A stretch of 64,000 nucleotides of DNA from Lancefieldella rimae ATCC 49626 (GCF_000174015.1 NZ_ACFE01000002.1:186001-250000); one strand, 5' to 3'. Numbered from the stretch's first letter, positions 1 through 9,026 are shown. Numbers and translations: made by a program. Notes: a model not told the origin generated them from the letters alone.

Positions 1-232
1 TATAACTTCTGAAACTAAGAAGTTTGGTACGATATATGATTTCGATTTCGTTGGTTTTACTGAAAAATATGTCTACTGGTCACAAAAAGGACCGCGTGAG
101 GTCGATCATGAAGATTTTAAGGTCGAAATGGACTCAGAGAGTGGCGGAATGTTCACCCGTATTCCTAAAGGGACAAGTTCAAATTATTCTTTCAAGCTAG
201 ACTCACTGGATTCTGGAATAGAAGTGAAGTAA
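1..232 (+). CDS. 3' end of an unidentified protein
   Basis: An open frame enters from the left edge and ends at TAA 230-232, giving about 76 C-terminal residues and ending GIEVK. It is rich in Asp, Glu, Lys, Ser and aromatic residues and has no membrane segment or motif that I recognise. A rho-independent terminator follows 28 bases after the stop, which supports this as a real gene end. The N-terminus and any diagnostic domain lie outside the window, so no function is assigned. Confidence 0.6.
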   Translation, partial: ITSETKKFGTIYDFDFVGFTEKYVYWSQKGPREVDHEDFKVEMDSESGGMFTRIPKGTSSNYSFKLDSLDSGIEVK

Positions 233-260
233 AAAAGGTCAACGGATCTATTAGTATCCT

Positions 261-300
261 AAGAAGTGATGAGTACCTTAGTACCCATCACTTCTTTTTT
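261..300 (+). terminator. Rho-independent terminator
   Basis: A long hairpin with arms AAGAAGTGATG and CATCACTTCTT is extended by GTAC/GTAC around a short loop and followed by a T run. It sits just after the stop at 232. Confidence 0.85.
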
Positions 301-313
301 AGATAGTGCAGTG

Positions 314-541
314 AGGGAGCTATGCACAAATCTACATAGAGCCGACTACCTCTAAATGTAATACAATATTAGTAGTATATTTACCGGTGAGATGCTTGTA
401 TTGGGATTTGACAGTAATTCGCGCCCAATTGAGATGTTCGTAGCGGCTCAAGAAGATGCTTGGGTTATATATCATGCTATGACACCACCAACAAAGAAAT
501 TTCTTTCAGCCATTAAGCGTGCTCCAAGAAAGGAGATCTAA
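314..541 (+). pseudogene. Truncated toxin-like gene paired with the next gene
   Basis: An intact 49-codon frame (392-541) has GFDSNSRPIEM, then VIYHAM and KKFL. This pattern resembles the C-terminal half of small toxin-like proteins of about 90 residues that read as a beta strand 'G-D--GR-LE', 'V-HAM--R-KF' and are encoded just before ribbon-helix-helix antitoxins. The same frame upstream of 392 keeps plausible sequence (ISSIFTGEM) but is interrupted by two stop codons near 353-361, so the N-terminal half is probably decayed. Its stop overlaps the start of the next gene (TAATG), which preserves a coupled pair layout. The family assignment is from memory of motifs only. A genuine short protein starting at 392 cannot be excluded. 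Confidence 0.45.
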
Positions 542-786
542 TGGGATACAAATTAGCTAACGGAAAGTATTTGTCCGATGATGAAATCGAAAAGATTGCT
601 GATGAATATGAAAATGATCTTTGGGACGGAGAGCTTGATTTTATCGTTCCCGGCCGTCCTCCTCATCCAAATCAAGAATTGAAGCCGGTGACGGTTAAAC
701 TCCCTGTGGCGATGCTTCAGGCGATTGCGGCAAAAGGAGTTAATCGCTCAGATTTTATCCGTCGCGCTATTGCAGCTGCGCTATAA
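541..786 (+). CDS. Ribbon-helix-helix antitoxin-like protein
   Basis: This 81-residue protein has an acidic N-terminus (about residues 13-35) and a C-terminal stretch VTVKLPVAMLQAIAAKG followed by NRSDFIRRAI. That is the beta strand plus two helices typical of ribbon-helix-helix DNA-binding domains. The start ATG has a good Shine-Dalgarno (AAAGGAG) and overlaps the preceding stop by one base. In such pairs the antitoxin binds its own promoter and neutralises the toxin. Here the partner appears truncated, so this may be an orphan antitoxin. The RHH call is fairly firm and the biological role is inferred from context. Confidence 0.65.
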   Translation: MGYKLANGKYLSDDEIEKIADEYENDLWDGELDFIVPGRPPHPNQELKPVTVKLPVAMLQAIAAKGVNRSDFIRRAIAAAL

Positions 787-806
787 GCGAGTGCATCGAT
801 GCCAAC

Positions 807-2672
807 TCAAGCAAACTGGCTGCGATAAAGCTCAGCGTATGTACCGTCGGCACCAAGAAGCTCGCTGTGCGTGCCCTGCTCGATAATATCTCCGTGATCC
901 ATTACAAGGATGAGGTCGGCATCTACAATCGTGGAGAGACGATGAGCAATAACAAAGCTTGTTCGGTTCTCCATGATGGCCTCCATCGCTCGAACAATCG
1001 CCTGTTCGGTGCGGGTATCGACTGATGAAGTTGCCTCATCAAGAATGAGGATTGCCGGATCGGTAAGCATGGCGCGTGCAATGGTAAGAAGCTGTCTTTG
1101 GCCTTGGCTTATGGCCTCCGCATCATTGGAGAGCTGCGTGTCGTAGCCATGGGGAAGCGTGCGTACAAAGAAGTCTACGTGGGCGGCACGGGCGGCTGCT
1201 TCTATTTCTTCTCGAGTGGCATCGGGTTTCCCGTACGCGATATTCTCGGCAATGGTGCCGTCAAAGAGCCACGTATCTTGCAAGACCATGCCAAACTGGC
1301 GTCGAAGATCGGCGCGAGCCAGATTGCGCGTGTCTATCCCGTCAAGCGTGATGCGCCCACCGTTTATCTCGTAGAAGCGCATCAGCAAGTTTATGAGGGT
1401 GGTCTTGCCGGCACCCGTTGCACCAACGATGGCTATCTTCTGTCCCGGATGAGCTACGAGGTTAACATCGTGCATCAGGGGGTTGTTATTGTCGTATCCA
1501 AAACGGACGTGCTCAAAGGTAATGCGTCCGCGTATGGGATTGGGTAAGGCGGCGGGAGTCGGTGGATCAGCCACAATTTCGGAAGTATCAAGAAGGTTGA
1601 AGACACGTTCGGCCGCGGCAAGAGCTCCCTGCAGCATATTGACCGTGAAAGAAAGCTGTGTAAGAGGCTCGGTTGCTTGGGTGAGGTATTGGAAGATAGC
1701 TTGGAATACGCCTACGCTTAGCTGGCCTGAGATGAGCATACCGCCGGCAAAGAGTCCGATGACAACCTGCGCAAGGCGGGTCAGGAAGCGAATGGCCGGA
1801 CTAATTGCGTTAGTAATGAAGTCTGCACGTTCGCTGGCGCGAGCAAGCGCTTCTGCGGCCGAGGCGATGTCTTCAAAACTTGACCTTTCATGTCCAAACG
1901 CTTTGATAACAAATCGTCCCGAATAGGCCTCCTCAACACGACCGGTAAGCTCGCCGGTGGCCGCTTGCCGCTTGGCGGCTGCATGAAGCGTCCGGTTGCT
2001 GACAATCTTGGTGAGAAGAAAGCTCATTGCGGCAAAAATACAGAAAACACCGGCCACAAAGGGGCTGTAGAGGGCGAGCATGACGGTTGCGCCGATGAGG
2101 GTAGTCGTGGAAATAATAATCTGGAGAAGACCGCGTTGGAGCACTTCGGAGACTTTATCCAGATCGTTTGTGGCACGCGAGATGGTGTCGCCGGGACGGT
2201 GTGCATCAAAGTACGAGAGCGGCAAACGCCCGATCTTCTCGGCAATTTGCTTGCGAAGCACAAGATTGAGCCGCTCGGCAAAGCTTGCCATGACAAGCGA
2301 CTGTGCCGTATAAAATGCCCACGCAAAAGTCCAGATGCTTAAGAATATGAGAATCTCTCGACCACCGGTTTCAAAGGTAACCTGGTATGTTGTGCCTAAA
2401 TCCCATGCGGCCTGGATATTCTTCCAGAGGATATCCACGAGTTTTGCGGAGTAAGCGGGGGCCGCCAACGTAAAGAAGACGTATGCCAATGCGGAGAAGG
2501 CAGCGGTTATGAGACGCCAGCGATTTCCGGCGGCAGCCTTCCAGAGGCGACGAGCTGTTTTGGCGGCGTCGGCGGGGATTTCAAGTTCTTCATCAGGCAC
2601 GCTGGTGGCTACACCTAACGTATCGGCAGCTGTATCGGCAGCTTCGGTCTTATTGCGCTTCTCGTCAGACAT
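807..2672 (-). CDS. ABC exporter half-transporter, canonical ATPase subunit
   Basis: This 621-residue ABC exporter subunit has an N-terminal transmembrane domain (about residues 50-345) and a C-terminal nucleotide-binding domain. It shows Walker A GATGAGKT (about 417-424), an unusual signature ISQGQ (about 521), Walker B ILILDE with the catalytic Glu (about 541-546) and an H-loop IAHR. The start at 2672 is chosen because GAGGTGG lies just upstream. A longer frame exists but has no ribosome site and would overlap the upstream gene by over 130 bases. The start overlaps the stop of the upstream half-transporter by 8 bases, so the two are coupled. Together they look like a heterodimeric multidrug or peptide exporter (BmrCD/LmrCD/TM287-288 type). 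The substrate is unknown. Confidence 0.9.
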   Translation of the reverse strand: MSDEKRNKTEAADTAADTLGVATSVPDEELEIPADAAKTARRLWKAAAGNRWRLITAAFSALAYVFFTLAAPAYSAKLVDILWKNIQAAWDLGTTYQVTFETGGREILIFLSIWTFAWAFYTAQSLVMASFAERLNLVLRKQIAEKIGRLPLSYFDAHRPGDTISRATNDLDKVSEVLQRGLLQIIISTTTLIGATVMLALYSPFVAGVFCIFAAMSFLLTKIVSNRTLHAAAKRQAATGELTGRVEEAYSGRFVIKAFGHERSSFEDIASAAEALARASERADFITNAISPAIRFLTRLAQVVIGLFAGGMLISGQLSVGVFQAIFQYLTQATEPLTQLSFTVNMLQGALAAAERVFNLLDTSEIVADPPTPAALPNPIRGRITFEHVRFGYDNNNPLMHDVNLVAHPGQKIAIVGATGAGKTTLINLLMRFYEINGGRITLDGIDTRNLARADLRRQFGMVLQDTWLFDGTIAENIAYGKPDATREEIEAAARAAHVDFFVRTLPHGYDTQLSNDAEAISQGQRQLLTIARAMLTDPAILILDEATSSVDTRTEQAIVRAMEAIMENRTSFVIAHRLSTIVDADLILVMDHGDIIEQGTHSELLGADGTYAELYRSQFA

Positions 2673-4461
2673 TCTGTTCACCACCTCTGGTTTGAGAATC
2701 GGATATGTCTTTGTAGGTTTGGCACGTCCGCATAAGCTCATCATGGGTTCCCAAGCCGACGATGCGACCGTCAGAAAGAACGATGATTTGGTCAGCATTG
2801 CGGATAGTGCTCACTCGTTGCGCAACGATAAGCACTGCCGCATGAGCAAGTTCGTCTTTGAGTGCGTGTCGCAGGGCGGCGTCGGTTTTATAGTCCAGCG
2901 CGGAAAATGAATCGTCAAATATATAAAGGTCGGCATGGCGCGTTAGAGCGCGGGCAATAGCCAAGCGTTGGCGCTGACCGCCGGAGAAGTTTGTGCCGCC
3001 TTGCGCAACCGGTGTATCAAGGCCGTCTTCAAGTTCATGAACAAAGGCTCCCTGAGCCACGTCAATGGCGTGCCACAGATGAGCATCGTCTGCATGCTTA
3101 TCACCAAAGCGCAGGTTTTCGGCAATGGTTCCCGAGAAGAGCCACGCTTTTTGCGGTACGTACGCAATGTGAGAGTGAAGTTCCGCCTGCGGAAGATCAC
3201 GTATGTCGGCATCACCAAAGGTAAGGCGTCCTCCTGTTACGTCGCTAAAGCGAAGCAGCATCTTTGCGATGGTGGATTTTCCGGAGCCGGTGTTGCCAAT
3301 GATTGCGGTGGTTTGACCACGCCTCAGCGAAAAACACAGGTCTTGCAGGGTATCTTCGTCGGCATCGTTGAAGCGGAGGCTTGCGTGATCAAAGCGAGCA
3401 ACCTCGTCCGTTTGGCCAAAAGATACCGTTTTAGACAACCCGTCCGTAATGGTGGGTTTCTGATCCAGGACCGCGGCCGAGCGCTCAAGACAGGCAAGAG
3501 CACGCGGAATCTCGAGCATGGCAAACTGAGCCATCATCATAAAGAACATGATCAACATGGCGTATTCAATGAGGGCCGAGATAGAACCAATCTGCATGGC
3601 ATGAATACCCACTCGATTTGCACCGGCCCACATAACAAGAGATTCAACGGCGTTCATCAAGAAGAACGTCGTGCAATCCGTTACGGCAAAAATCAAATTG
3701 ACACGAATGGCACGGCTTGCGTAGTCCTCAAACGTTTTTGTCATACGGGCTCGCTCGTATGCTTCCTTACCAAAAGCGCGGATTACGCGCACGCCGGTAA
3801 TTGATTCTCTCAGACGGGCGTTTATCTCGTCGATAAAGTTCTGCATCACAACAAAGATGGGTGCCGATATCTTTACCGCAATGGCACTCACGATTAAGGA
3901 CACCGCGATAACAGCGAGAAGAATCCATCCCATCGCGGCATCGGTTGAGAAGGCAAGAACAACAGACACGATGCAGGTAACCGGTACCGGGAACATCATG
4001 GTAAAACACATAAGAAAGGTTTGCTGAACCACGTTGGCATCGGAGAGGGTCCGAGTAATCATTGAACCTGTACCAAAGCGGTTGAAATCCGAACCCGAAA
4101 ATTCAAGAGAGTGCTTGTATACGGCCATGCGCAGATCGCGGCCAATGCGCGCAGCAAGCCGTGATGCAAGCCAGTAAGAGACGATACAACCGCCGGATCC
4201 CAAAAGCGCCGCCATAAACATACGGATACCGTGAGAGGTAAGCGCCACCATATCGTGATTGGTAACCGCCGCGTTTATAAGTGCCGACAACTCAGTAGGG
4301 ATATAGAGCATTCCCACGATATCGCAGAGAAGGGTCAGCAGGGTAAGGACGGCCAAACCCTTATATGGAGCAATCAGGGTGCCAAGAAGTTTCCAAGGAG
4401 ATGTTCCGGTGACAGCACTCGTCTTTGCGGTAGTGTTGAAATGAGTAGATTTGGTAGGCAT
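2665..4461 (-). CDS. ABC exporter half-transporter, degenerate ATPase subunit
   Basis: This 598-residue protein has six predicted helices in the N-terminal half and an ATPase domain with Walker A GNTGSGKS (about residue 389), signature FSGGQRQR (about 493) and Walker B LYIFDD. The catalytic Glu is replaced by Asp. This is the hallmark of the degenerate site in heterodimeric ABC exporters, where the partner (next gene, canonical Glu) does the productive hydrolysis. ATG 4461 is preferred over a TTG nine bases upstream because GGAG (4471-4474) is correctly spaced only for the ATG. It is the first gene of a two-gene operon. The exported substrate cannot be read from sequence. Confidence 0.9.
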   Translation of the reverse strand: MPTKSTHFNTTAKTSAVTGTSPWKLLGTLIAPYKGLAVLTLLTLLCDIVGMLYIPTELSALINAAVTNHDMVALTSHGIRMFMAALLGSGGCIVSYWLASRLAARIGRDLRMAVYKHSLEFSGSDFNRFGTGSMITRTLSDANVVQQTFLMCFTMMFPVPVTCIVSVVLAFSTDAAMGWILLAVIAVSLIVSAIAVKISAPIFVVMQNFIDEINARLRESITGVRVIRAFGKEAYERARMTKTFEDYASRAIRVNLIFAVTDCTTFFLMNAVESLVMWAGANRVGIHAMQIGSISALIEYAMLIMFFMMMAQFAMLEIPRALACLERSAAVLDQKPTITDGLSKTVSFGQTDEVARFDHASLRFNDADEDTLQDLCFSLRRGQTTAIIGNTGSGKSTIAKMLLRFSDVTGGRLTFGDADIRDLPQAELHSHIAYVPQKAWLFSGTIAENLRFGDKHADDAHLWHAIDVAQGAFVHELEDGLDTPVAQGGTNFSGGQRQRLAIARALTRHADLYIFDDSFSALDYKTDAALRHALKDELAHAAVLIVAQRVSTIRNADQIIVLSDGRIVGLGTHDELMRTCQTYKDISDSQTRGGEQNV

Positions 4462-4632
4462 CAGAAGCAACTCCTATAAAATTATCAGGTTTGCACAGGT
4501 TAGACTGAATTTGTATAAAAGTCAAAACATATGGCCGCTTCTCAAATGCTATGCTCAAAATAACAGAAATACGTAGCATAAAGCTATCCGCTACAATAAC
4601 AACAGCCACCCAAATCCTACGGAGGAGACCAT

Positions 4633-5823
4633 ATGTTGAGTGCAGTGCAAATTAAGCCTGATGTGTATGCCGTTGGTGCCATTGATTGGAACGCCCGGGA
4701 GTTCCATGGGTATACCACTGAGCAGGGCATTACCTATAATGCGTATCTTATTTTGGACGAGAAGATCACGCTTATCGATACGGTTAAGTACACCATGACA
4801 GATGAACTTATCGAGCGCATCCAAAGCATTGTTGACCCGGCGAAGATTGACGTTGTGGTATGCAACCATATTGAAATGGATCACTCCAGCTCACTGCCAG
4901 CTATTCTCAAGGTGGCACCAAATGCTGCCGTGTATGCCTCGGCTCCGCAGGGCGTTAAAGAGCTTAAAGCCTTTTATGGAGAAGATCTTGAGGTCAACGG
5001 TGTAAAAACGGGAGACACCCTGAAGATTGGTAAGCGTACCCTTCACTTTGTGCAAACACCGATGGTGCATTGGCCCGACAATATGGTTACCTACTCCGAC
5101 GTCGATAAGATTCTCTTCTCCAATGATGCGTTTGGACAGCACTATGCTTCCTCCACACGCTTTGACGATGAAAGCGATTACTGCGAGGTTATGAAACAAG
5201 CGCGTAAGTACTACGCCAACATTGTGTTGCCGTACGGCCGCCAGGCAGACTCGGCGGTAACGGCGGTCAAAAAGCTTGGTTTGGAGAACATAGATATTAT
5301 CGCTCCCGCTCACGGCGTTGCGTGGCGCTCACACGTGAAAGATATTATCGATGCGTATGAGGGGTGGACATCCGGTGCACTGAAGGAAAAGGCACTGGTT
5401 GTCTATGATTCCATGTGGGGCTCAACCGATAAGATGGCCCATGCGCTGGTGGATGGCTTTTTGGCACAGGGCATTCCCGTACAGCTTTGCGACCTTAAAG
5501 AGACGCACGTCTCCAATGTGATGTATCACTTCCTTGATTCCAAGTATGTTTGCGTTGGATCTCCTACACTTAACTCCAAGTTCTTGCCCACGGTGAGTGC
5601 ATTTTTGACATATATGACAGGCCTTTCTCCTAAAAATGAGCATCGTATTGGCTTTGCATTCGGCTCATACGGCTGGGCGCCGCTTGGCCCCAAGATGGTT
5701 GAAGAAGAGCTTGAGAAGGCCGAGTTTACTCTTCCATATGGCAAGGCATATACCATCGGTTGGCTGCCGTCTGAGGAAGATTTGAAGGACGTTCGCGCCC
5801 AGGTGGAAAAGCTCGTACAGTAA
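4633..5823 (+). CDS. fprA: A-type flavoprotein (diiron flavoprotein, FprA/ROO type)
   Basis: This 396-residue cytoplasmic enzyme has a metallo-beta-lactamase-like diiron domain (about 1-250) and a C-terminal flavodoxin domain (about 255-396). Iron ligands are visible: HIEMDH for H-x-E-x-D-H, HWPD, NDAFG and PAHG. The flavodoxin part begins with LVVYDSMWGSTDKMA, the FMN phosphate loop. Family members reduce O2 to water and/or NO to N2O using rubredoxin or F420H2, and so detoxify these gases in anaerobes. A strong ribosome site (GGAGGAG) precedes the ATG. It is a single-gene unit, divergent from the ABC exporter and closed by a terminator at 5910. Choosing between O2 and NO as the main substrate is not possible here. 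Confidence 0.92.
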   Translation: MLSAVQIKPDVYAVGAIDWNAREFHGYTTEQGITYNAYLILDEKITLIDTVKYTMTDELIERIQSIVDPAKIDVVVCNHIEMDHSSSLPAILKVAPNAAVYASAPQGVKELKAFYGEDLEVNGVKTGDTLKIGKRTLHFVQTPMVHWPDNMVTYSDVDKILFSNDAFGQHYASSTRFDDESDYCEVMKQARKYYANIVLPYGRQADSAVTAVKKLGLENIDIIAPAHGVAWRSHVKDIIDAYEGWTSGALKEKALVVYDSMWGSTDKMAHALVDGFLAQGIPVQLCDLKETHVSNVMYHFLDSKYVCVGSPTLNSKFLPTVSAFLTYMTGLSPKNEHRIGFAFGSYGWAPLGPKMVEEELEKAEFTLPYGKAYTIGWLPSEEDLKDVRAQVEKLVQ

Positions 5824-5909
5824 AAGCTTGGGGTAAAAGCCTGAAGCAAACGGCAAAGTGGAAAAGTCCGTGAATTAGTTACGCATTTATAAAGAATTGA
5901 TCAGGAAAT

Positions 5910-5944
5910 AGCCACGTAGAGTACAATACCTACGTGGCTTTTTA
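5910..5944 (+). terminator. Rho-independent terminator after fprA
   Basis: The hairpin arms AGCCACGTA and TACGTGGCT flank a 12-base loop and are followed by TTTTT. It closes the flavoprotein transcript. Confidence 0.85.
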
Positions 5945-5959
5945 ACTTCGATTAGGCAG

Positions 5960-7327
5960 GTGCCCATACCACATATGGACGTAGCGTTAAGTATTTTAGT
6001 GACACTGCTTCTGACCTTGGCAAACGGCTACTTCTCGGCTTCCGAGATGGCCGTGGTCAGTGCAAGGAGGACGTCGCTTGAGCCTGAGGCTGAGGAGGGC
6101 GATGAGCGCGCTCGCGCGGTTCTCGACCTCACCAATGACTCCGGGCCGTTTTTGGCAACGATTCAGGTGGCCATTACGCTGGTGGGTTTTGCGTCGTCTG
6201 CTTTTGCCGCAACAAGCCTTTCCACTCCGCTTGGCAGCTGGCTTGCGAGCATGGGCATACCTTCGGATTTTTCGCATCCTACTGCCGTGGTGGTTATTAC
6301 GCTGATACTCTCGTATGTTTCAACGGTTATCGGAGAGTTGGTGCCAAAACAGATTGCCCTTGCCAATGCGGAAAATGTTTCCAAGGCAGTTGTTGGCCCC
6401 ATCCGTTTCTTTATGACGCTGGCAAAACCCATTGTTATTTTGAATTCAGCTTCCGCAAATGGTATCGCAAAGCTCTTAGGCATTGACGTACATGAAGATC
6501 ACCAAGATTTTTCTGAGGAAGAGCTCCGCTATATCGTCAAAGATTCCGACGAGCTCTCCGAAGAAGAAAAGTCGATGATCCACGAGGTTATCGATATGGG
6601 CGATACGGTTGCGCGTGAGGTTATGGTGCCGCGTGTTGACCTTACTACTATGGAAGACATCTCCACGTTGTCTGAGGTCCTTACGGTCATGCGTAAGACC
6701 GGCTATTCTCGCATTCCCATCTACCACGACAACGTTGATCGTATTGTGGGAATCGCGCACATCAAAGATATTATCGAGCCCATTCTTGAAGAACACGCGG
6801 GCGAGAAGCACATCGCGCAGTATGTCCGCGCGGCAAATTACATTCCCGATACGAAAGACATCATTCCGCTTCTCTCCGAGATGCAATCTTCTCGCGATCA
6901 AATGGTGATTGTCGTTGACGAATATGGTGGTACTGCGGGTGCCATTACGGTTGAAGACATTGTCGAGGAGATTGTCGGTGAAATTGCCGATGAATTTGAT
7001 CCCGACAACAAGTACCTTACGCAGTTAAGCGATAGAGAATGGCTGGTTGACGGCCGCTTCTCGCTTGATGATGCCGTAGAGCTTGGATGGCCGGTTGAGG
7101 ACTCGGAAGAGTATGAGACCATTGCGGGGTTCGTGCTTGAGCTTGCCGACAGGCTTCCGCGGCCGGGCGACACGTTTGAGAAGGACGGTTGGCGGTTCCG
7201 CGTGCAGATGATGCGCAGGCGCAGGCTTTCGCTCTTGCGGGTGATTGCGCCGGAGCCGCAGCAAACTTTGGAGGAAAAGACCGGCACACATGAAGACACT
7301 GCGGAAAAAACGACCGCTAACGGATGA
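5960..7327 (+). CDS. CNNM/CorC-type membrane protein (DUF21-CBS-CorC_HlyC)
   Basis: This 455-residue protein (450 if it starts at ATG 5975) has a DUF21 membrane domain (residues about 8-190, with the typical NGYFSASEMAVVSARR at the first helix), a CBS pair (about 215-335) and a C-terminal CorC_HlyC domain (about 350-435). Family members are linked to Mg2+/Co2+ efflux or homeostasis and are often labelled 'hemolysin', which is usually misleading. Start choice is uncertain. GTG 5960 has little upstream signal, and ATG 5975 has AGGCAGG at rather long spacing, but MDVALSIL fits how homologues begin. An Mg2+-type carrier pair lies 3 kb downstream on the other strand. Confidence 0.85.
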   Translation: MPIPHMDVALSILVTLLLTLANGYFSASEMAVVSARRTSLEPEAEEGDERARAVLDLTNDSGPFLATIQVAITLVGFASSAFAATSLSTPLGSWLASMGIPSDFSHPTAVVVITLILSYVSTVIGELVPKQIALANAENVSKAVVGPIRFFMTLAKPIVILNSASANGIAKLLGIDVHEDHQDFSEEELRYIVKDSDELSEEEKSMIHEVIDMGDTVAREVMVPRVDLTTMEDISTLSEVLTVMRKTGYSRIPIYHDNVDRIVGIAHIKDIIEPILEEHAGEKHIAQYVRAANYIPDTKDIIPLLSEMQSSRDQMVIVVDEYGGTAGAITVEDIVEEIVGEIADEFDPDNKYLTQLSDREWLVDGRFSLDDAVELGWPVEDSEEYETIAGFVLELADRLPRPGDTFEKDGWRFRVQMMRRRRLSLLRVIAPEPQQTLEEKTGTHEDTAEKTTANG

Positions 7328-7401
7328 GCTATATATAAATTGCAGTTTTTGACTAAAATATGATGAGTAATTCTCTCATTTGAGCAGGAAGAGGACAAGA
7401 C

Positions 7402-8445
7402 ATGGCAGAGCTGATTCACATTAAAAAGGTTGTCGTAGGACCAAGAAACCTTGACGCTACGATTCAGCTTTCAGATGATGCACCACGTATGACCTCCGAT
7501 GATGCTATTGGCACGCGGCGCGTCGTGGATCTCCTTCCGGGGGTCGAGAAGCACGCGTGTCTTGGTGATACGGCGCCTCAGTTTGGCGATGTCGTTTCCG
7601 ACACGGAAGTGGCGCACCTCCTTGAGCATGTGGCGGTGGAACTTCTCGCCCTTACAAACAGGGCAGGAGACATTACGTCCGGTCGTACGACAACGCTTGA
7701 CGAGAAACTCGGTCTGTTTGAGGTAAGCCTTGCGTGCCCCGATGACGTGTTGGTGGCCGGAGCCCTTTCAAGTGCGGCGTGGATTTTGAACTGGGCCTAT
7801 GCCGATGGGGAAGATCCCAAACCAAACATCGATGCAATTACGCAAGGCCTTGTGGCGCTTGTTAAAAGCGTTGACGGTGAGGATACGTCTGAGGAAGACC
7901 TTTCGGAAGAAGATCAGCCTTCCGATGTTTTGGTCGGCGAGAAAGACGGATCTTTTGAGGGTTTCGAGAGAGATGAAGTTGCCGAGGAGTTTGCCGAGGG
8001 CGAACTTGTAGATGAAGCAGCTTATGAGGCGTCCGGTGAACATGATTATGACGTGGAAGACGTTGAGGATGCTTCCTACAATGAAGCGAATCCCAATGAG
8101 TCAACGCGCGCAACATTTTACGACGATCAATATAGAGAGGTGTCGTCTGATGCGGAAGACGGTGCCGTTGACGATGATTGGTACGATGATGAGCAGCCGG
8201 ATTCTACCTCGGAAGGTGCCGATGATCAGAGTTTCGATGAAACGTACGATCATCCATACGTGGAGGAAGATGAAGACGCGGGAACTGCGGACGCCACCGA
8301 TGCCGCTGCTTCCGATGCTGAGGATGATTCTGCGTCTGCAGAGCATGCGGATGCTGCAGATTTGCACAAAGGTACGTCGTTTGACGATGACCTGCCCGAT
8401 GACTGGAGTATGATTAACGTACCGAGGCCACGGCCTGTGAGATAG
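7402..8445 (+). CDS. Cyanophycin-synthetase-N-like domain protein with acidic tail
   Basis: This 347-residue protein has two parts. Residues 1-145 contain HLLEHVAVELLALT followed by a Gly/Thr segment and ending in LAGALSSAAWILNWAY-like helices. This resembles the N-terminal domain of cyanophycin synthetases (HxxEHxALEL pattern), but no ATP-grasp or Mur-ligase domain follows. Residues about 150-347 are a very acidic, low-complexity tail (Asp/Glu/Ser/Ala), probably disordered. There is no signal peptide or membrane helix. It sits upstream of a YtxH protein and a PRC-barrel protein on the same strand, possibly one transcript. The domain call is by motif resemblance and the role is unknown. Confidence 0.5.
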   Translation: MAELIHIKKVVVGPRNLDATIQLSDDAPRMTSDDAIGTRRVVDLLPGVEKHACLGDTAPQFGDVVSDTEVAHLLEHVAVELLALTNRAGDITSGRTTTLDEKLGLFEVSLACPDDVLVAGALSSAAWILNWAYADGEDPKPNIDAITQGLVALVKSVDGEDTSEEDLSEEDQPSDVLVGEKDGSFEGFERDEVAEEFAEGELVDEAAYEASGEHDYDVEDVEDASYNEANPNESTRATFYDDQYREVSSDAEDGAVDDDWYDDEQPDSTSEGADDQSFDETYDHPYVEEDEDAGTADATDAAASDAEDDSASAEHADAADLHKGTSFDDDLPDDWSMINVPRPRPVR

Positions 8446-8502
8446 GTGCGTGAGCGGTACGTTTCGGAAGAGCAGAACATACTGCTCTGATAGGAGGTTC
8501 CC

Positions 8503-8952
8503 ATGAGCAAGAAGTCTGCCGGATTTTTAGCCGGGGCTATTTTTGGCGCAGCAGCCGGTGCAGCTGCAGGTCTGTTTTTGGCACCGCGACCAGGTGAGGA
8601 AACCCGCGCAATGGCGGCCGACGCAGTAAATGACGCATGGGATTCCGCACTTGATTCCTATGAGCGCACTTCTCGTGTGGTAAGCGATAAGATCGACGAG
8701 GTGCGTCCGACGGTTGATGCCAAGACCGATGAGCTTCGTGCAAAGGTTGATCTGGCACGTGAGCGCATGGATCAGCTCCGCGAATCGCTTTCCGATGCGG
8801 TCGCTTCTGCTTCTGAGCAGGTACAGAACAGTGCTGAGGCTGTGGCGGATTCCGTTTCGGCTCAGGTTGCTCCAAGCCCTTCCGAAGCCGAAGGGGTAAC
8901 CATCGAAAACGTTGCCGGCGAAGAGCACGAAGCCGAGCATACTGAGTTTTAG
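8503..8952 (+). CDS. YtxH-domain small membrane protein
   Basis: This 149-residue protein has a single Gly/Ala-rich N-terminal transmembrane helix (AGAIFGAAAGAAAGLFLAP, residues about 9-27) followed by RPGEETR. That is the standard YtxH start. Then come about 110 residues of charged amphipathic helix and an acidic C-terminus. YtxH proteins are Gsp-like envelope proteins, often stress associated, without a known biochemical activity. A strong ribosome site (AGGAGG) lies upstream. A terminator at 8983 separates it from the next gene. Confidence 0.8.
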   Translation: MSKKSAGFLAGAIFGAAAGAAAGLFLAPRPGEETRAMAADAVNDAWDSALDSYERTSRVVSDKIDEVRPTVDAKTDELRAKVDLARERMDQLRESLSDAVASASEQVQNSAEAVADSVSAQVAPSPSEAEGVTIENVAGEEHEAEHTEF

Positions 8953-8982
8953 GGTTTAACCGGCTCAAGGAGTATGTATTGG

Positions 8983-9011
8983 AACGGGACGTCCATGGGC
9001 GCCCCGTTTTT
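8983..9011 (+). terminator. Rho-independent terminator after the YtxH gene
   Basis: Arms AACGGGACG and CGCCCCGTT (one mismatch) surround a short loop and are followed by TTTTT. Its position argues against translation of the PRC-barrel gene starting further upstream at 8979. Confidence 0.7.
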
Positions 9012-9026
9012 GTCGAAAGGGTTTGC

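Noticed and set aside
2673-2798. Longer N-terminus for the canonical ABC subunit (start at 2798)
   Set aside because: It lacks a ribosome site and would overlap the upstream ABC gene by over 130 bases; MSDEK at 2672 has GAGGTGG.
4471-4632. Regulatory element between the ABC exporter and fprA
   Set aside because: It is a divergent promoter gap, but no operator or riboswitch pattern could be supported.
7768-8116. Minus-strand frames within the acidic-tail gene
   Set aside because: They mirror the acidic low-complexity codons and have no starts or motifs of their own.
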